From: Labilithrix sp.
GTDB taxonomy: Bacteria > Myxococcota_A > Polyangia > Polyangiales > Polyangiaceae
Assembly (NCBI GenBank): GCA_019637175.1
Contig: JAHBWD010000048.1
Location: 1 to 64,000 of the forward strand
Direction of reading: 5' to 3'
Length of the DNA: 64,000 nucleotides
Shown: positions 47,393-55,594 of the stretch, piece after piece
Position numbering within the stretch: position 1 is the first letter of the stretch
Layout of the letters: every line of letters starts with the position of its first letter
The notes under the pieces: model-generated
What the model was told of the DNA's origin: nothing
What the model saw: the letters and a program-made list of their open reading frames with translations, nothing else
Databases searched by the model: none
Position numbers and translations under genes: made by a program

Positions 47393-48499
47393 ATGCGCGT
47401 GCTCGAGGACCGTCACCTCGCCGAAGAGTTCGAAGCCCACGAGATGTCCCGCCGAAAGCTCCTCGCGGGCGCGCTCGGCTTCGCCGCGGCGCTCGGCATC
47501 GGCGGGTGCGCCGCGCCCTCCGACGCCGACGACGAGAACACCGAGGCGAGCGAAGACGAGCTGCGCGCGCGCCGCGCGGTCGGCATCGGCTACGACGCGA
47601 CGAGCGTCGGCAAGGCGATCGACGCCGCGCTCGCCGAGACCCGCGGGCTCGCGTCGATCGCGCGCGGCGACTCGGTCTACCTCAAGGTCAACACCAACTC
47701 GGGCGATCCCGCGCCCTACTCGACGTCGCCCGAGCTGCTCGAGCACCTCGGCGGGCTCCTCCGCGACAAGGGCGTCACCGACATCCGCATCGGCGATCGA
47801 TCCTTCTGGGGCGACAACGACACCGCCGGCAACTTCCGGCGCAACGGAATCGCCGCCGCCGCGCAGCGCCTCGGCACGCGCGCGGTGGTCTTCGACGACG
47901 ACGTCGAGTGGGTCACGCTCCCCGCCGATTCGATGCCCGACTGGGTCGGGGCGATCCGCATCCCCACGATGGTCGCGACGGCGAAGCACATCATCAACCT
48001 GGCGAACATGAAGACGCACTTCATCACCGGGTTCACGATGACGCTCAAGAACGCGATCGGGATCATCCACGCGGCCGATCGCAAGCGGCGAGGAAATCTC
48101 TTCGTCCACGAGGCCGTCGACGCCAAGCTCGGTCGTCAGATCGCGCAGATCAGCAAGGCCATCACCCCAACGATGAACCTCATCGACGGCTGGCGCGCGC
48201 TCATCACCGGCGGCCCCACGCCTCACGACCGCACGGCGGGCCGCGGCGGCGGCCTCGCGCAGCCCAAGATCGTCATCGCGAGCATCGATCGAATCGCCGC
48301 GGATCTCACGGGCGTCGCGGTGCTTCGCTCGGTCTGCCCTCCGAGCGAGCCCATCACGCAGGGCAAGCCGTTCGAGCATCCTCAGCTCACCGCGGCGATG
48401 ACCCACGGGGGCCTCGGCATCACGAAGCGCTCGCAGTACGTCTTGCGCGGACCGACCGTCGAGAACCTCGCGGCGTACAAGGCCGACGCGATCCGCTGA
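47393..48499 (+). CDS. DUF362 domain protein with Tat-like lipoprotein signal
   Basis: The 368-residue protein begins with a long N-region, a twin-Arg motif S-R-R-K-L-L-A-G (about 19-26) and a lipobox G-I-G-G-C (Cys near 39), so it is likely exported folded by Tat and lipid-anchored. The rest is DUF362: S-V-Y-L-K-V-N-T-N-S, I-G-D-R-S, N-L-A-N-M-K-T-H-F, L-K-N-A-I-G. DUF362 proteins are of unknown function and often occur with Fe-S proteins; here no cluster-binding cysteines are seen. A second possible start is ATG 47444. It is divergent from the acetate kinase fusion (75 bp between starts). Confidence 0.85.
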   Translation: MRVLEDRHLAEEFEAHEMSRRKLLAGALGFAAALGIGGCAAPSDADDENTEASEDELRARRAVGIGYDATSVGKAIDAALAETRGLASIARGDSVYLKVNTNSGDPAPYSTSPELLEHLGGLLRDKGVTDIRIGDRSFWGDNDTAGNFRRNGIAAAAQRLGTRAVVFDDDVEWVTLPADSMPDWVGAIRIPTMVATAKHIINLANMKTHFITGFTMTLKNAIGIIHAADRKRRGNLFVHEAVDAKLGRQIAQISKAITPTMNLIDGWRALITGGPTPHDRTAGRGGGLAQPKIVIASIDRIAADLTGVAVLRSVCPPSEPITQGKPFEHPQLTAAMTHGGLGITKRSQYVLRGPTVENLAAYKADAIR

Positions 48500-48536
48500 G
48501 CACGCTCACGCTCATGGCGAGTCCGTTCGGCTCGCG

Positions 48537-48767
48537 CTACTCGACGGGGATCGTCGGCATCGCGCGCGAGCGACCCGTCTCGAGATCGAAGAGGAGCACG
48601 AGCTCGTCCGCGAGATCCTGGCTGCCTTGCGCGACGAAGCGGACGTGCATCGCGGCGAGCAGCTCGGGCGGGACGTGAGCGCCGGGCTTGGTGGCGAGCG
48701 CGCGGACCGAGGTGAGGCTGAGCGGAGGCGGCGTCGTCGACGCGAGCGGGCTGCGCGATGCGGACAT
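48537..48767 (-). CDS. Small hypothetical protein
   Basis: A 76-residue reading frame between the DUF362 gene and the divergent ferritin-like gene. It begins M-S-A-S-R-S-P-L-A-S-T and holds an L-L-A-A-M-H-V-R-F-V-A-Q-G-S-Q-D-L-A-D-E-L-V-L-L-F-D-L-type helical stretch. The sequence composition resembles a genuine short cytoplasmic protein, not a frame shadow, as no other gene covers this stretch. No ribosome site is obvious and no family recognised. Confidence 0.5.
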   Translation of the reverse strand: MSASRSPLASTTPPPLSLTSVRALATKPGAHVPPELLAAMHVRFVAQGSQDLADELVLLFDLETGRSRAMPTIPVE

Positions 48768-48925
48768 GCGTATCAACTAGCTGGATCACATCGACTCCGC
48801 AGGTCACCCAAAGAAACGACGGTGCCGCGTCGCGGTTGGCACGGCCTGGCACGCCCCGCCGGGATGAATTCCGCGTGATCACGGCGGCGAACCCGTGGCG
48901 CAGAGGTTGCTTGGGGCCGATCACC

Positions 48926-49999
48926 ATGCAGCGCGTCGCTTCCGTTCTCGCTCACATCCTTGCTTCGACCGCGATCGTCGCTTGCGGCGGCGCCACCGCC
49001 GACGTGCCCGGCGACCCGGCGGGAACGTCGCCCGCGACCACCAGCGGGAGCTCGCCGGGCAAACCGCCGCCCCCGCAGCCCCCGCCGTCGACGGACGCGG
49101 GGACGACCACCGACGCGGCCACCGACGGAGGTGCGTGCGCGCCGGTGTTCGTCGGCACGGGCTCGTGCAGCGACGTCTGGCATCAGGTCTGCGGCATTCC
49201 GAAGGACATCGATCTCACGAACCCGACGCAAGAGCAGTGCGACCGCTTGTGCGGTCCGAGCCCGGCGCCGAACAAGTACTGGGGTTGCAGCGAGTACAAG
49301 CTCGCCGATCTCCCGGGTCCTTCGGTCGAGTGTTACACGTGCGTCGAGGGCCGACGCCCGGAGGGCTACGTCGATCCGCCGCTCGTGCCGACGATCGCGG
49401 GCTGGCTCGCGCACGCCGCCGATCTCGAGCGCGTCTCGATCGACGCCTTTCGGATCTTGCAGCGCGAGCTCGTTCACCACGGCGCGCCGGCCGATCTCGT
49501 CGCGCGCGCGGCGGAAGCCGAGGCCGACGAGGTCCGTCACGCGCGCGTCCTCGCGACGCTCGCGCGCCGCGAAGGAGCGACGCTTTCGGCCGCGCCGGTG
49601 CAGCACGGCGGCGTCCGCGCGCTCGTCGACATCGCGCTCGAGAACGCGATCGAGGGCTGCGTCCGCGAGACGTACGGCGCGCTCGTCGCCGGGTGGCAGG
49701 CCGATCACGCGCGACGGATCGACGTGCGTCGGGTGATGAAGTCGGTCTACCGCGACGAGACCGCGCACGCCGCGCTCGCGTGGGACGTCCACGCCTGGAT
49801 CCTCGAGCGCCTCTCGGCCGAGGAGCGCGCGCGCGTCGAGCGCGCGATGCGCGACGCGCTCGACGAGCTCGCGATCGCGGCCAGCCTCCCGACGGCGCCC
49901 GATCTCGTCTCCGCGCTCGGCCTTCCGCCGGCGAAAGAGGCCGGTCGCCTCGCGGCGGGCCTGGCCGCCCACATGAACGTGCTCTCCGCCGCCGCCTAG
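48926..49999 (+). CDS. Ferritin-like diiron domain lipoprotein
   Basis: The 357-residue protein has a lipoprotein signal (A-I-V-A-C, Cys 20), a Pro/Thr-rich linker (about 25-70), a cysteine-rich segment (about 70-145; C-S-D-V-W-H-Q-V-C ... C-D-R-L-C ... C-Y-T-C), then a ferritin-like four-helix bundle (about 155-345). All diiron ligands are visible: D-L-E in helix 1, E-V-R-H in helix 2, an E in E-N-A-I-E-G in helix 3, E-T-A-H in helix 4. Such a site could oxidise iron or reduce peroxide outside the cytoplasm; inferred. A kinase gene starts 19 bp downstream. Confidence 0.85.
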   Translation: MQRVASVLAHILASTAIVACGGATADVPGDPAGTSPATTSGSSPGKPPPPQPPPSTDAGTTTDAATDGGACAPVFVGTGSCSDVWHQVCGIPKDIDLTNPTQEQCDRLCGPSPAPNKYWGCSEYKLADLPGPSVECYTCVEGRRPEGYVDPPLVPTIAGWLAHAADLERVSIDAFRILQRELVHHGAPADLVARAAEAEADEVRHARVLATLARREGATLSAAPVQHGGVRALVDIALENAIEGCVRETYGALVAGWQADHARRIDVRRVMKSVYRDETAHAALAWDVHAWILERLSAEERARVERAMRDALDELAIAASLPTAPDLVSALGLPPAKEAGRLAAGLAAHMNVLSAAA

Positions 50000-50018
50000 A
50001 GGTATCCTCACGAGCTGG

Positions 50019-50915
50019 ATGCGGGGATTGCCCGAGGTCCCATTCGGCACGGTCGTCGGCGGCGACTACATGATCCTGCGTCCGCTCGGGCGCGGCTCGA
50101 TGGGCGCGCTCTACGTCGCGGAGCAGCTCAGCACCGCGCACCCGCGCGCGCTCAAGATCTTGCGAAGCGAGTACGTCGCCGACGAGACGCTCTTCAAGCG
50201 CTTCGAGCGCGAGGCGCAGATGGCCGCGAAGATCCGGAGCGAGCACGTGACGCAGGTGATCGCCTCGGGCGTCGACGCGAAGCTCCAAGTTCCGTGGATC
50301 GCGATGGAGCTGCTCGAGGGCCAGCACCTCGGCCACTACGTCGAGGAGCGCGGGCCGCTCCCCAAGGAAACGGTGCGCGTCGTCTTCGAGCAGCTCTGCC
50401 ATGCCCTCGGCGCGGCGCACAAGCTCGGGATCGTGCATCGCGACCTCAAGCCGGCGAACGTGTTCCTCGGCAGCGCGCACCGCGTCGGCGCCGAGATGAC
50501 CGTGAAGGTGCTCGACTTCGGCGTCGCCAGCATCATCGCCGAGAGCCTCACGCAGCTCGGCGAGCCGCTGGGAACGCCGAGCTGGATGGCGCCGGAGCAG
50601 ACGCGGGGCGAAGACGTGACGCAGGCCACCGACGTCTGGGCGCTCGGATTGATTGCGTTCTACATGCTCACGGGGCGCGTCTTCTGGCGCGCCGCGACGC
50701 GGCCGGACGATCACGCAGGGGTGATGCGAGAGATCGCTCAGGCGGTGCCGATCGCGTCGATGCGCGCGCTCGAGCTCGGCGTCGCCGACTACATCCCCGC
50801 GGGCTTCAACGAGTGGTTCGCCCAGAGCGTCGCGCAGCGCGCGAGCGAGCGCTTCGTCAGCGCCGCCGCGGCGTATGCGGCCCTCGCGAACGCGCTCGGC
50901 GCGCGCGAACGCTGA
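50019..50915 (+). CDS. Cytosolic Ser/Thr protein kinase (kinase domain only)
   Basis: The 298-residue protein is little more than a kinase domain: G-R-G-S-M-G-A-L (24-31), K46, H-R-D-L-K-P-A-N (140-147), D-F-G (166-168), S-W-M-A-P-E-Q. There is no membrane helix and no sensor domain, so it must be targeted by a partner. It starts 19 bp after the ferritin-like gene, and the J-domain/TPR gene follows within 20 bp, giving a likely three-gene operon. Confidence 0.92.
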   Translation: MRGLPEVPFGTVVGGDYMILRPLGRGSMGALYVAEQLSTAHPRALKILRSEYVADETLFKRFEREAQMAAKIRSEHVTQVIASGVDAKLQVPWIAMELLEGQHLGHYVEERGPLPKETVRVVFEQLCHALGAAHKLGIVHRDLKPANVFLGSAHRVGAEMTVKVLDFGVASIIAESLTQLGEPLGTPSWMAPEQTRGEDVTQATDVWALGLIAFYMLTGRVFWRAATRPDDHAGVMREIAQAVPIASMRALELGVADYIPAGFNEWFAQSVAQRASERFVSAAAAYAALANALGARER

Positions 50916-50932
50916 TACGCTGCGTGAAGGGC

Positions 50933-51691
50933 ATGCAGGGCGACGGCAAGGATCTGCGCGAGCGCGGCGAGAAGCTCCTCGCGGCCGATCACTTCGAGGC
51001 GCTGGGTGTCGCGCGCGCGGCGGGCGCCGACGAGGTGCGCCGCGCCTTCATCGAGGCGGTCAAGACGTGGCACCCCGACCGCGTCCCCGCCGGCCTCGAC
51101 GATCTGCGGCCGCTCTACGGCAAGGTCTTCGCCCGCCTCGAGCTCGCGCGCGCGACGCTCGGCGATCCGGCGCGACGCGCGAAGTACGTCGACGATCTCG
51201 GCAAGCAGAAGACCGCCGCGACGGCGGGAGACGTCTCTGCGGCCGAGGCCGGCGTCGAGCTCAAGAAGGCGGAGACGTTCCTCAAGAAGAACGATCTCGC
51301 GCAGGCCGAGCAGCACGTCCGGCGCGCGGTGAAGCTCGCGCCCGAGAACGTCGACGCGCAGGCGCTCCTCGCGTGGGTGCAGGCGAAGCCCGACAGCGCG
51401 CCCGCGCGCATCCGCGAGCTCGTCGGCGATCTCGATCGCGCGATCGCGAAGAACGATCGCTCGGCGCGCGCGTACTTCTACCGCGCGCAGCTCAAGAAGC
51501 GGATCGACGCGCCCGGCGCGATCGCCGACTTCGCGCGCGCCGCGGAGCTCGATCCGAGCAACGTCGACGCGGCGCGCGAGGTTCGCCTCCACAAGATGCG
51601 TCAGGAGAAGGCGACCGCGCCGTCGCCCGACAAACAGCGGGCGGACGAAGGCGGCGCCGTCGGCTTCTTCAAGAAGCTCTTCAAGCGCTGA
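50933..51691 (+). CDS. J-domain / TPR-like protein
   Basis: The 252-residue protein opens with a J-domain-like region (about 15-80): D-H-F-E-A-L-G-V, then V-K-T-W-H-P-D-R with the H-P-D motif that stimulates Hsp70 ATPase, and L-G-D-P-A-R-R-A-K-Y. A TPR-like array (about 95-225; A-E-Q-H-V-R-R-A-V-K-L-A-P-E-N, A-I-A-D-F-A-R-A-A-E-L-D-P-S-N) follows, and the end is basic (F-F-K-K-L-F-K-R). It may bring DnaK to a client complex. It is co-oriented and 17 bp behind the kinase gene; ATG 50933 is chosen over GTG 50924. Confidence 0.88.
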   Translation: MQGDGKDLRERGEKLLAADHFEALGVARAAGADEVRRAFIEAVKTWHPDRVPAGLDDLRPLYGKVFARLELARATLGDPARRAKYVDDLGKQKTAATAGDVSAAEAGVELKKAETFLKKNDLAQAEQHVRRAVKLAPENVDAQALLAWVQAKPDSAPARIRELVGDLDRAIAKNDRSARAYFYRAQLKKRIDAPGAIADFARAAELDPSNVDAAREVRLHKMRQEKATAPSPDKQRADEGGAVGFFKKLFKR

Positions 51692-52654
51692 TCACCCGGC
51701 GACGCCGGGTTGCTCGACCGAGATCTTCACGGCGATGCGCTGCCCGGCGTCGACGCGCAAGACGACGCCGCGGAAGGGCGTCGCCGTCTCGACGAGGCCG
51801 ATCGTCCCCGAGATCGTCGTGCCCGCCTTGACCCTCACGTCCTTCGGGTCGACCGGCACCATCAAGAGGCCGATCTCGGAGTAGTTGATCGTCTCGAACC
51901 GGAGGCGCTTGCCTTCGTGCATCACGATCACCGGCACGGCGCCCGTGAAGCGGAGCGCGTGGCGCCGCGAGTCCTTCACGTCGCGCAGGTAGACGGGCTG
52001 CGGCGCCGTCGATCGCTCGACGCCCCAGATCTCGTGCGTCGCGAGATCGATCGCGGTGAGGCTTCGCCCGTACACGCACGCGGTGTCGACGTTGATACGG
52101 CGCGGCTGGATGTCGACGTCGTAGATGGCGCTGTGGCCGTGGACGATGATCTTCGAGTAGTTCGGCTCGGGCATGCCGGGCCGACGGCGCATCCAGACCA
52201 TCTCCTCGCCGTGGATCGCGACGTCGATCTCCTCAGGGCTCGTCGGCAGCCCGGCGTGGACGAAGAGGTGCTCGCCCTCGACGTGGTGGTAGGCGAGCTT
52301 CTCGTAGAACTCGCGGTGCTCCGGCGACATGTTGAAGACGCCGTCGTGGTCGGCGTACGACGCGAGCGTCGCGCTGCCGCCGTTGTAGATGAAGCGGGCG
52401 ACGCGCTTCGAGTCGGAGCCGTCGAGGAACTCGCGGAGCATCAGCTCGTGGTTGCCGAGCAGGCACACGACCTCGCAGTACTCGTGGAGCTCGAGGACGG
52501 TGTCGACGACGCCGCGCGAGTCGGGACCTCGGTCGATGTAGTCGCCGAGGAAGACGACCAGCGAGTCGCGTGTCAGAGGGAGCTTCTGGATGAGCGCGCG
52601 CAGCTCGTCCGCACATCCATGGACGTCGCCGATGGCGAACACGCGCTTGCCCAT
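51692..52654 (-). CDS. PPP-family phosphatase with C-terminal PilZ domain
   Basis: The 320 residues combine a metallophosphatase (about 1-215) and a PilZ domain (about 225-318). Phosphatase motifs: G-D-V-H-G (9-13), G-D-Y-I-D-R-G (37-43), G-N-H-E (67-70), V-H-A-G (132-135), V-H-G-H-S (171-175); this set fits bacterial protein phosphatases of the PrpA/PrpE type or diadenosine tetraphosphatases. PilZ motifs: R-H-A-L-R (231-235, R-x-x-x-R) and N-Y-S-E-I-G (257-262, N-x-S-x-x-G), the full c-di-GMP signature. I infer a phosphatase controlled by c-di-GMP. Its stop directly abuts that of the convergent J-domain gene. Confidence 0.92.
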   Translation of the reverse strand: MGKRVFAIGDVHGCADELRALIQKLPLTRDSLVVFLGDYIDRGPDSRGVVDTVLELHEYCEVVCLLGNHELMLREFLDGSDSKRVARFIYNGGSATLASYADHDGVFNMSPEHREFYEKLAYHHVEGEHLFVHAGLPTSPEEIDVAIHGEEMVWMRRRPGMPEPNYSKIIVHGHSAIYDVDIQPRRINVDTACVYGRSLTAIDLATHEIWGVERSTAPQPVYLRDVKDSRRHALRFTGAVPVIVMHEGKRLRFETINYSEIGLLMVPVDPKDVRVKAGTTISGTIGLVETATPFRGVVLRVDAGQRIAVKISVEQPGVAG

Positions 52655-52781
52655 TCAAGCGAATGTAACATTTCCGCGGGGGCCGCGAACGAAAGGAAAG
52701 CGGCCGGCTCGCCTCTCGTGCATGTCATGCATGTCTCGCTTGGGCACGATGGACGCTATTTTCCCTGGCGCGGTGCGACCC

Positions 52782-54209
52782 ATGACGCAAAGCTCGATCC
52801 GCTGGAGGGCATGCTTCGCGGCGCTCGCCGCGTTCGCCGCGCTCGCCGCGTTCGCCGCGCTCGCCGCGTGCGCGACGCCGAGGGTCGCTCGCGACCAAGC
52901 GGCCCTCGCGATCGTCGTAGGCGACGGCGGCCCGTCGTCGATCGCCGACGCGCTCGCAAGGAGCGGCGCGACCGTCGTGCGGCTCGACCCCTCTGCGGAG
53001 CATGCGGATCTCGCGTCGATCGTGGGATCACGCGCGGGCCGCGTCGCGATCGTGAGCGAAGGACCGGCCGCGCGCGCCGCGGCGAAGCTCGCGCTCTTCC
53101 GGCCGCCGGGCGTCCGCGTCGACGCGTTCGTCGCCGTCGGCGGGACCTACGACGCGCTCGCCGACGATCTCGGATCGATGCGCGCGGCGCCGCCCGCGGT
53201 GCTCCTCCTCTCTCCCGCCGACGGCGATCCGCTCCAGGCGCGAACGGCGCGCGGGCTCGCGCGCGCGCTCGAGGAGAAGAACGCGCCTCACGTCGAAGCC
53301 CACGTCGCGCCGAAGGACGCCGACGCGACCGCGCTGATCGCCGCGTTCGTCGCGCACGGACCGACGCCGCAGCCGCTCGAGGGACCGTGGGGCGTCAAGC
53401 AACGCTGGTCGTCGAAGAGGCCTCCGCTCGATCACGACGCGTTCTGGTCGGACGAGCGCCTCGTCGTCACGCGCCCCGTCGACGGCGCGTTCCACGTAGC
53501 GCTGACGCAGATCTTCGGCGACGCGATGAGCGAGCTCAATCCGTGGCCGCTCCAGGAGTACAAGGCGCTGCCGCTCGCGGCCTACCTTCGCTCGCGCGAT
53601 GTCGGGCGCGGCGATCACCTCGTCGTGACGAACATCCGCGGCGAGCAGCTCTATCTCACGCGCGCGGAGATCGAGCGAGACGAGCCCGTCATCGTGATCG
53701 GGATCGACGACGAGCGAAACCTGCATCGCCTCTTCACCTCGTACCGCCTGAAGCGCGCGACCTCGTGGAAGCCCGACGAAGGACCGATGCCGACGATGAT
53801 CCGTCCGCTCGGGCCCTTCCTCTTCTTTCCTCGCGGCGCGCCGCCGGAGCTCGCCGACACGACGCTCGCGACCTTCTCGCTCACGCCGGCAAGCTTCCGC
53901 TTCCAAGCGGAGGATCCCGTCGCGATCGCGCGCCGCCTCTCGCCCGAGCTGCGAGCGACGCTCCTCGGCGCCGACGGATGCTTGAAGTGTCACGCCCTCC
54001 GCGGCGCCGGCGCGCACGCGCACCACGTGCGCGCGATCGACGGCAAGGCGCACGGAGGCTTCGCGCTCGGGCTCGACGAGTATCCGCGCGACGTGCTGAG
54101 GCGGTTCTTGTTCGATCAGGAGACCGTGGCCGCCGGCTTCGGCGTGACGCCGCTGCGCGTTCCGGCGTCCGCGGCCGAGGCGCTCTACGCGCTCGTCGAC
54201 GCGAAGTGA
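52782..54209 (+). CDS. Lipoprotein with hydrolase-like N-domain and one CxxCH heme motif
   Basis: From ATG 52782 the 475 residues have a lipoprotein signal made of repeated A-A-L-A-A-F units ending A-A-L-A-A-C (Cys near 28). The next about 160 residues read like a degenerate alpha/beta fold. The C-terminal half carries D-G-C-L-K-C-H-A-L (about residues 404-412), a c-type heme attachment site. No family is recognised for the whole protein. It could be a surface electron-transfer or redox protein. The gene is convergent with, and 4 bp from, another possible cytochrome lipoprotein gene. Confidence 0.75.
   Translation: MTQSSIRWRACFAALAAFAALAAFAALAACATPRVARDQAALAIVVGDGGPSSIADALARSGATVVRLDPSAEHADLASIVGSRAGRVAIVSEGPAARAAAKLALFRPPGVRVDAFVAVGGTYDALADDLGSMRAAPPAVLLLSPADGDPLQARTARGLARALEEKNAPHVEAHVAPKDADATALIAAFVAHGPTPQPLEGPWGVKQRWSSKRPPLDHDAFWSDERLVVTRPVDGAFHVALTQIFGDAMSELNPWPLQEYKALPLAAYLRSRDVGRGDHLVVTNIRGEQLYLTRAEIERDEPVIVIGIDDERNLHRLFTSYRLKRATSWKPDEGPMPTMIRPLGPFLFFPRGAPPELADTTLATFSLTPASFRFQAEDPVAIARRLSPELRATLLGADGCLKCHALRGAGAHAHHVRAIDGKAHGGFALGLDEYPRDVLRRFLFDQETVAAGFGVTPLRVPASAAEALYALVDAK
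52821..52873 (+). repeat. Tandem 18-bp repeat inside a signal peptide
   Basis: GCGCTCGCCGCGTTCGCC is present twice in full (52821-52838, 52839-52856) and once partly (from 52857). It encodes A-L-A-A-F-A units, the hydrophobic core of the lipoprotein signal, and can expand or shrink without frameshift. Confidence 0.9.
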
Positions 54210-54213
54210 TGCG

Positions 54214-54696
54214 TCAGTTGTTCTTCGCGCCTTGCGCGATCCAGCGGCGAACGTTGTCGCGATCGGCCACCGAGAGCAGCTCGCCCGGCGGCATCTCCTG
54301 ACCGCAGGCGCCCTTCGCGCAGTCTTTGTCGAGCGCGCAGTGCGTGCCGTCGAGCTTGTGCATCAAGAAGCTCTCCTCCGGCGCGCCCGCCTTGACGAAG
54401 TCGAGCTTCAGGCTGCTCGTCGCAGGCGCCAACATCGCTTGATGGATCTTCGCCGGGTCCTTCGGCAGGTAGATCCCGAGCGAGAGCTTCTCGTCGGCGT
54501 GGCACGCCGGCAGCGAGCACGTGCGCTGCACGATCGGGACGACCGTCGTGTTGAACGAGATCTCCGGCTGCGTGAGATCGACCGAGGCCGGCGCCGAGAG
54601 GCACTGGCGCGGCTTCTCGCCGGGCTCGCTGCCCGAAGATCCGCACGCACAAACGATGACGAGCCCCGACAGCGCGACGCCGACGCGAGTGTTCAC
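54214..54696 (-). CDS. Lipoprotein with Cx4CH cytochrome-like motif
   Basis: The 160-residue protein has a lipoprotein signal (I-V-C-A-C-G, Cys near 18) and the segment V-P-I-V-Q-R-T-C-S-L-P-A-C-H (C60-x4-C65-H66), a possible c-type heme site as in cytochromes of planctomycete/delta-proteobacterial type. The rest includes C-A-L-D-K-D-C-A-K-G-A-C and ends with D-N-V-R-R-W-I-A-Q-G-A, a common terminal helix of such domains. It is an exported redox protein by inference. Convergent with the CxxCH lipoprotein gene. Confidence 0.75.
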   Translation of the reverse strand: MNTRVGVALSGLVIVCACGSSGSEPGEKPRQCLSAPASVDLTQPEISFNTTVVPIVQRTCSLPACHADEKLSLGIYLPKDPAKIHQAMLAPATSSLKLDFVKAGAPEESFLMHKLDGTHCALDKDCAKGACGQEMPPGELLSVADRDNVRRWIAQGAKNN

Positions 54697-54718
54697 GGGA
54701 GCGAGTCTACAGCCGCCT

Positions 54719-55546
54719 TCAGCTTTCGTCTTCTTCGTCGAAGAAGATGATGCTCGACTTGGGGAGCATGCGCACGCCCGTGTCGACGCCCGGAGGCATC
54801 GACACGGCCTGCGCGGCGTCGCTCCCGGCGTCGACGATCGACTTGAGCTCGGCGGCGACGTCGCCCGCGGTGATCGACTCGCCTGCCGGATCGAGCGCGA
54901 GCCAGCGCCCGAGCGCCTCTTCGACGCCCGGCGGCATGCCGGCGATGTTGAGCTTGAGCTGCGCGCCGCGGATCTTCGCCGGCAAGGGCGGCCTCCCCAC
55001 GAGCAGGCGATGGAGGATGCCCGCGAGCGCGATGACGTCTTTCGCGGCCGTCGCGCTCCGATCGCCGACGCCGAGATCGAGCAGCTTCACCCGCGAGCCT
55101 CCGGCCGAAGAGGCGGCGACGAAGAGCGACGTCGCGCGGAGCGATCCATGGTGGAGGCCCGAGAGGTGCATCTCCGCGAGCACCGCCGCCGCCTGCCGCG
55201 TGATCTCGCACGCGACCTCCCAGCGCACGCGGCCGAGGCTCGCGACGTCGCGACCGGCGAGGCGCTCGGTCACGAGGAACGGGAGGCCGTCGCGATCTTC
55301 GCCGATGTGGATCGCGCGCAAGAGGCGCGCGGACGCGGCCCCGAAGAGGCGCTCGGACATCCGGCGGAACTGCGCCTCGCGATCCTTGCGATCGGCGCGG
55401 AGGACGCGGATCGCGATCTGCTCGCCCGACCACGTGTCGGTCCCGGAGAAGACGTCCGCGGTCTCGCCGCGCGCGATCCGCGCCTCCGCGAGGTAACGAC
55501 CCTCGAGGAGGTACGAAGGAGGCGGCGGCGGGGACGCGGAGCTCAT
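54719..55546 (-). CDS. Pseudokinase (Ser/Thr kinase fold without catalytic residues)
   Basis: The 275-residue protein follows the kinase fold: a Y-L-L-E-G-R-Y-L-A-E-A-R-I start, L-P-F-L-V-T-E-R-L-A-G-R hinge, and L-H-H-G-S-L-R-A-T-S (132-140) at the place of the catalytic loop. Key residues are lost: the Gly loop reads A-R-G-E-T-A-D-V, the ATP lysine is R47 (I-A-I-R), H-R-D is H-G-S, its lysine and asparagine are R and S, and D-F-G is D-L-G (157-159). It most likely does not phosphorylate and acts as a binding or regulatory module. An acidic tail (F-F-D-E-E-D-E) ends it. ATG 55546 is assigned. Confidence 0.88.
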   Translation of the reverse strand: MSSASPPPPPSYLLEGRYLAEARIARGETADVFSGTDTWSGEQIAIRVLRADRKDREAQFRRMSERLFGAASARLLRAIHIGEDRDGLPFLVTERLAGRDVASLGRVRWEVACEITRQAAAVLAEMHLSGLHHGSLRATSLFVAASSAGGSRVKLLDLGVGDRSATAAKDVIALAGILHRLLVGRPPLPAKIRGAQLKLNIAGMPPGVEEALGRWLALDPAGESITAGDVAAELKSIVDAGSDAAQAVSMPPGVDTGVRMLPKSSIIFFDEEDES

Positions 55547-55594
55547 CGGAGGCCGTGCGCTCCATCGTAGCGACACGCGCGCAAATGGGCGAAA

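Noticed and set aside
48837..48856. Direct repeat TGGCACGGCC / TGGCACGCCC considered as a sigma-54 promoter
   Set aside because: The GG-N10-GC spacing of -24/-12 promoters is not met.
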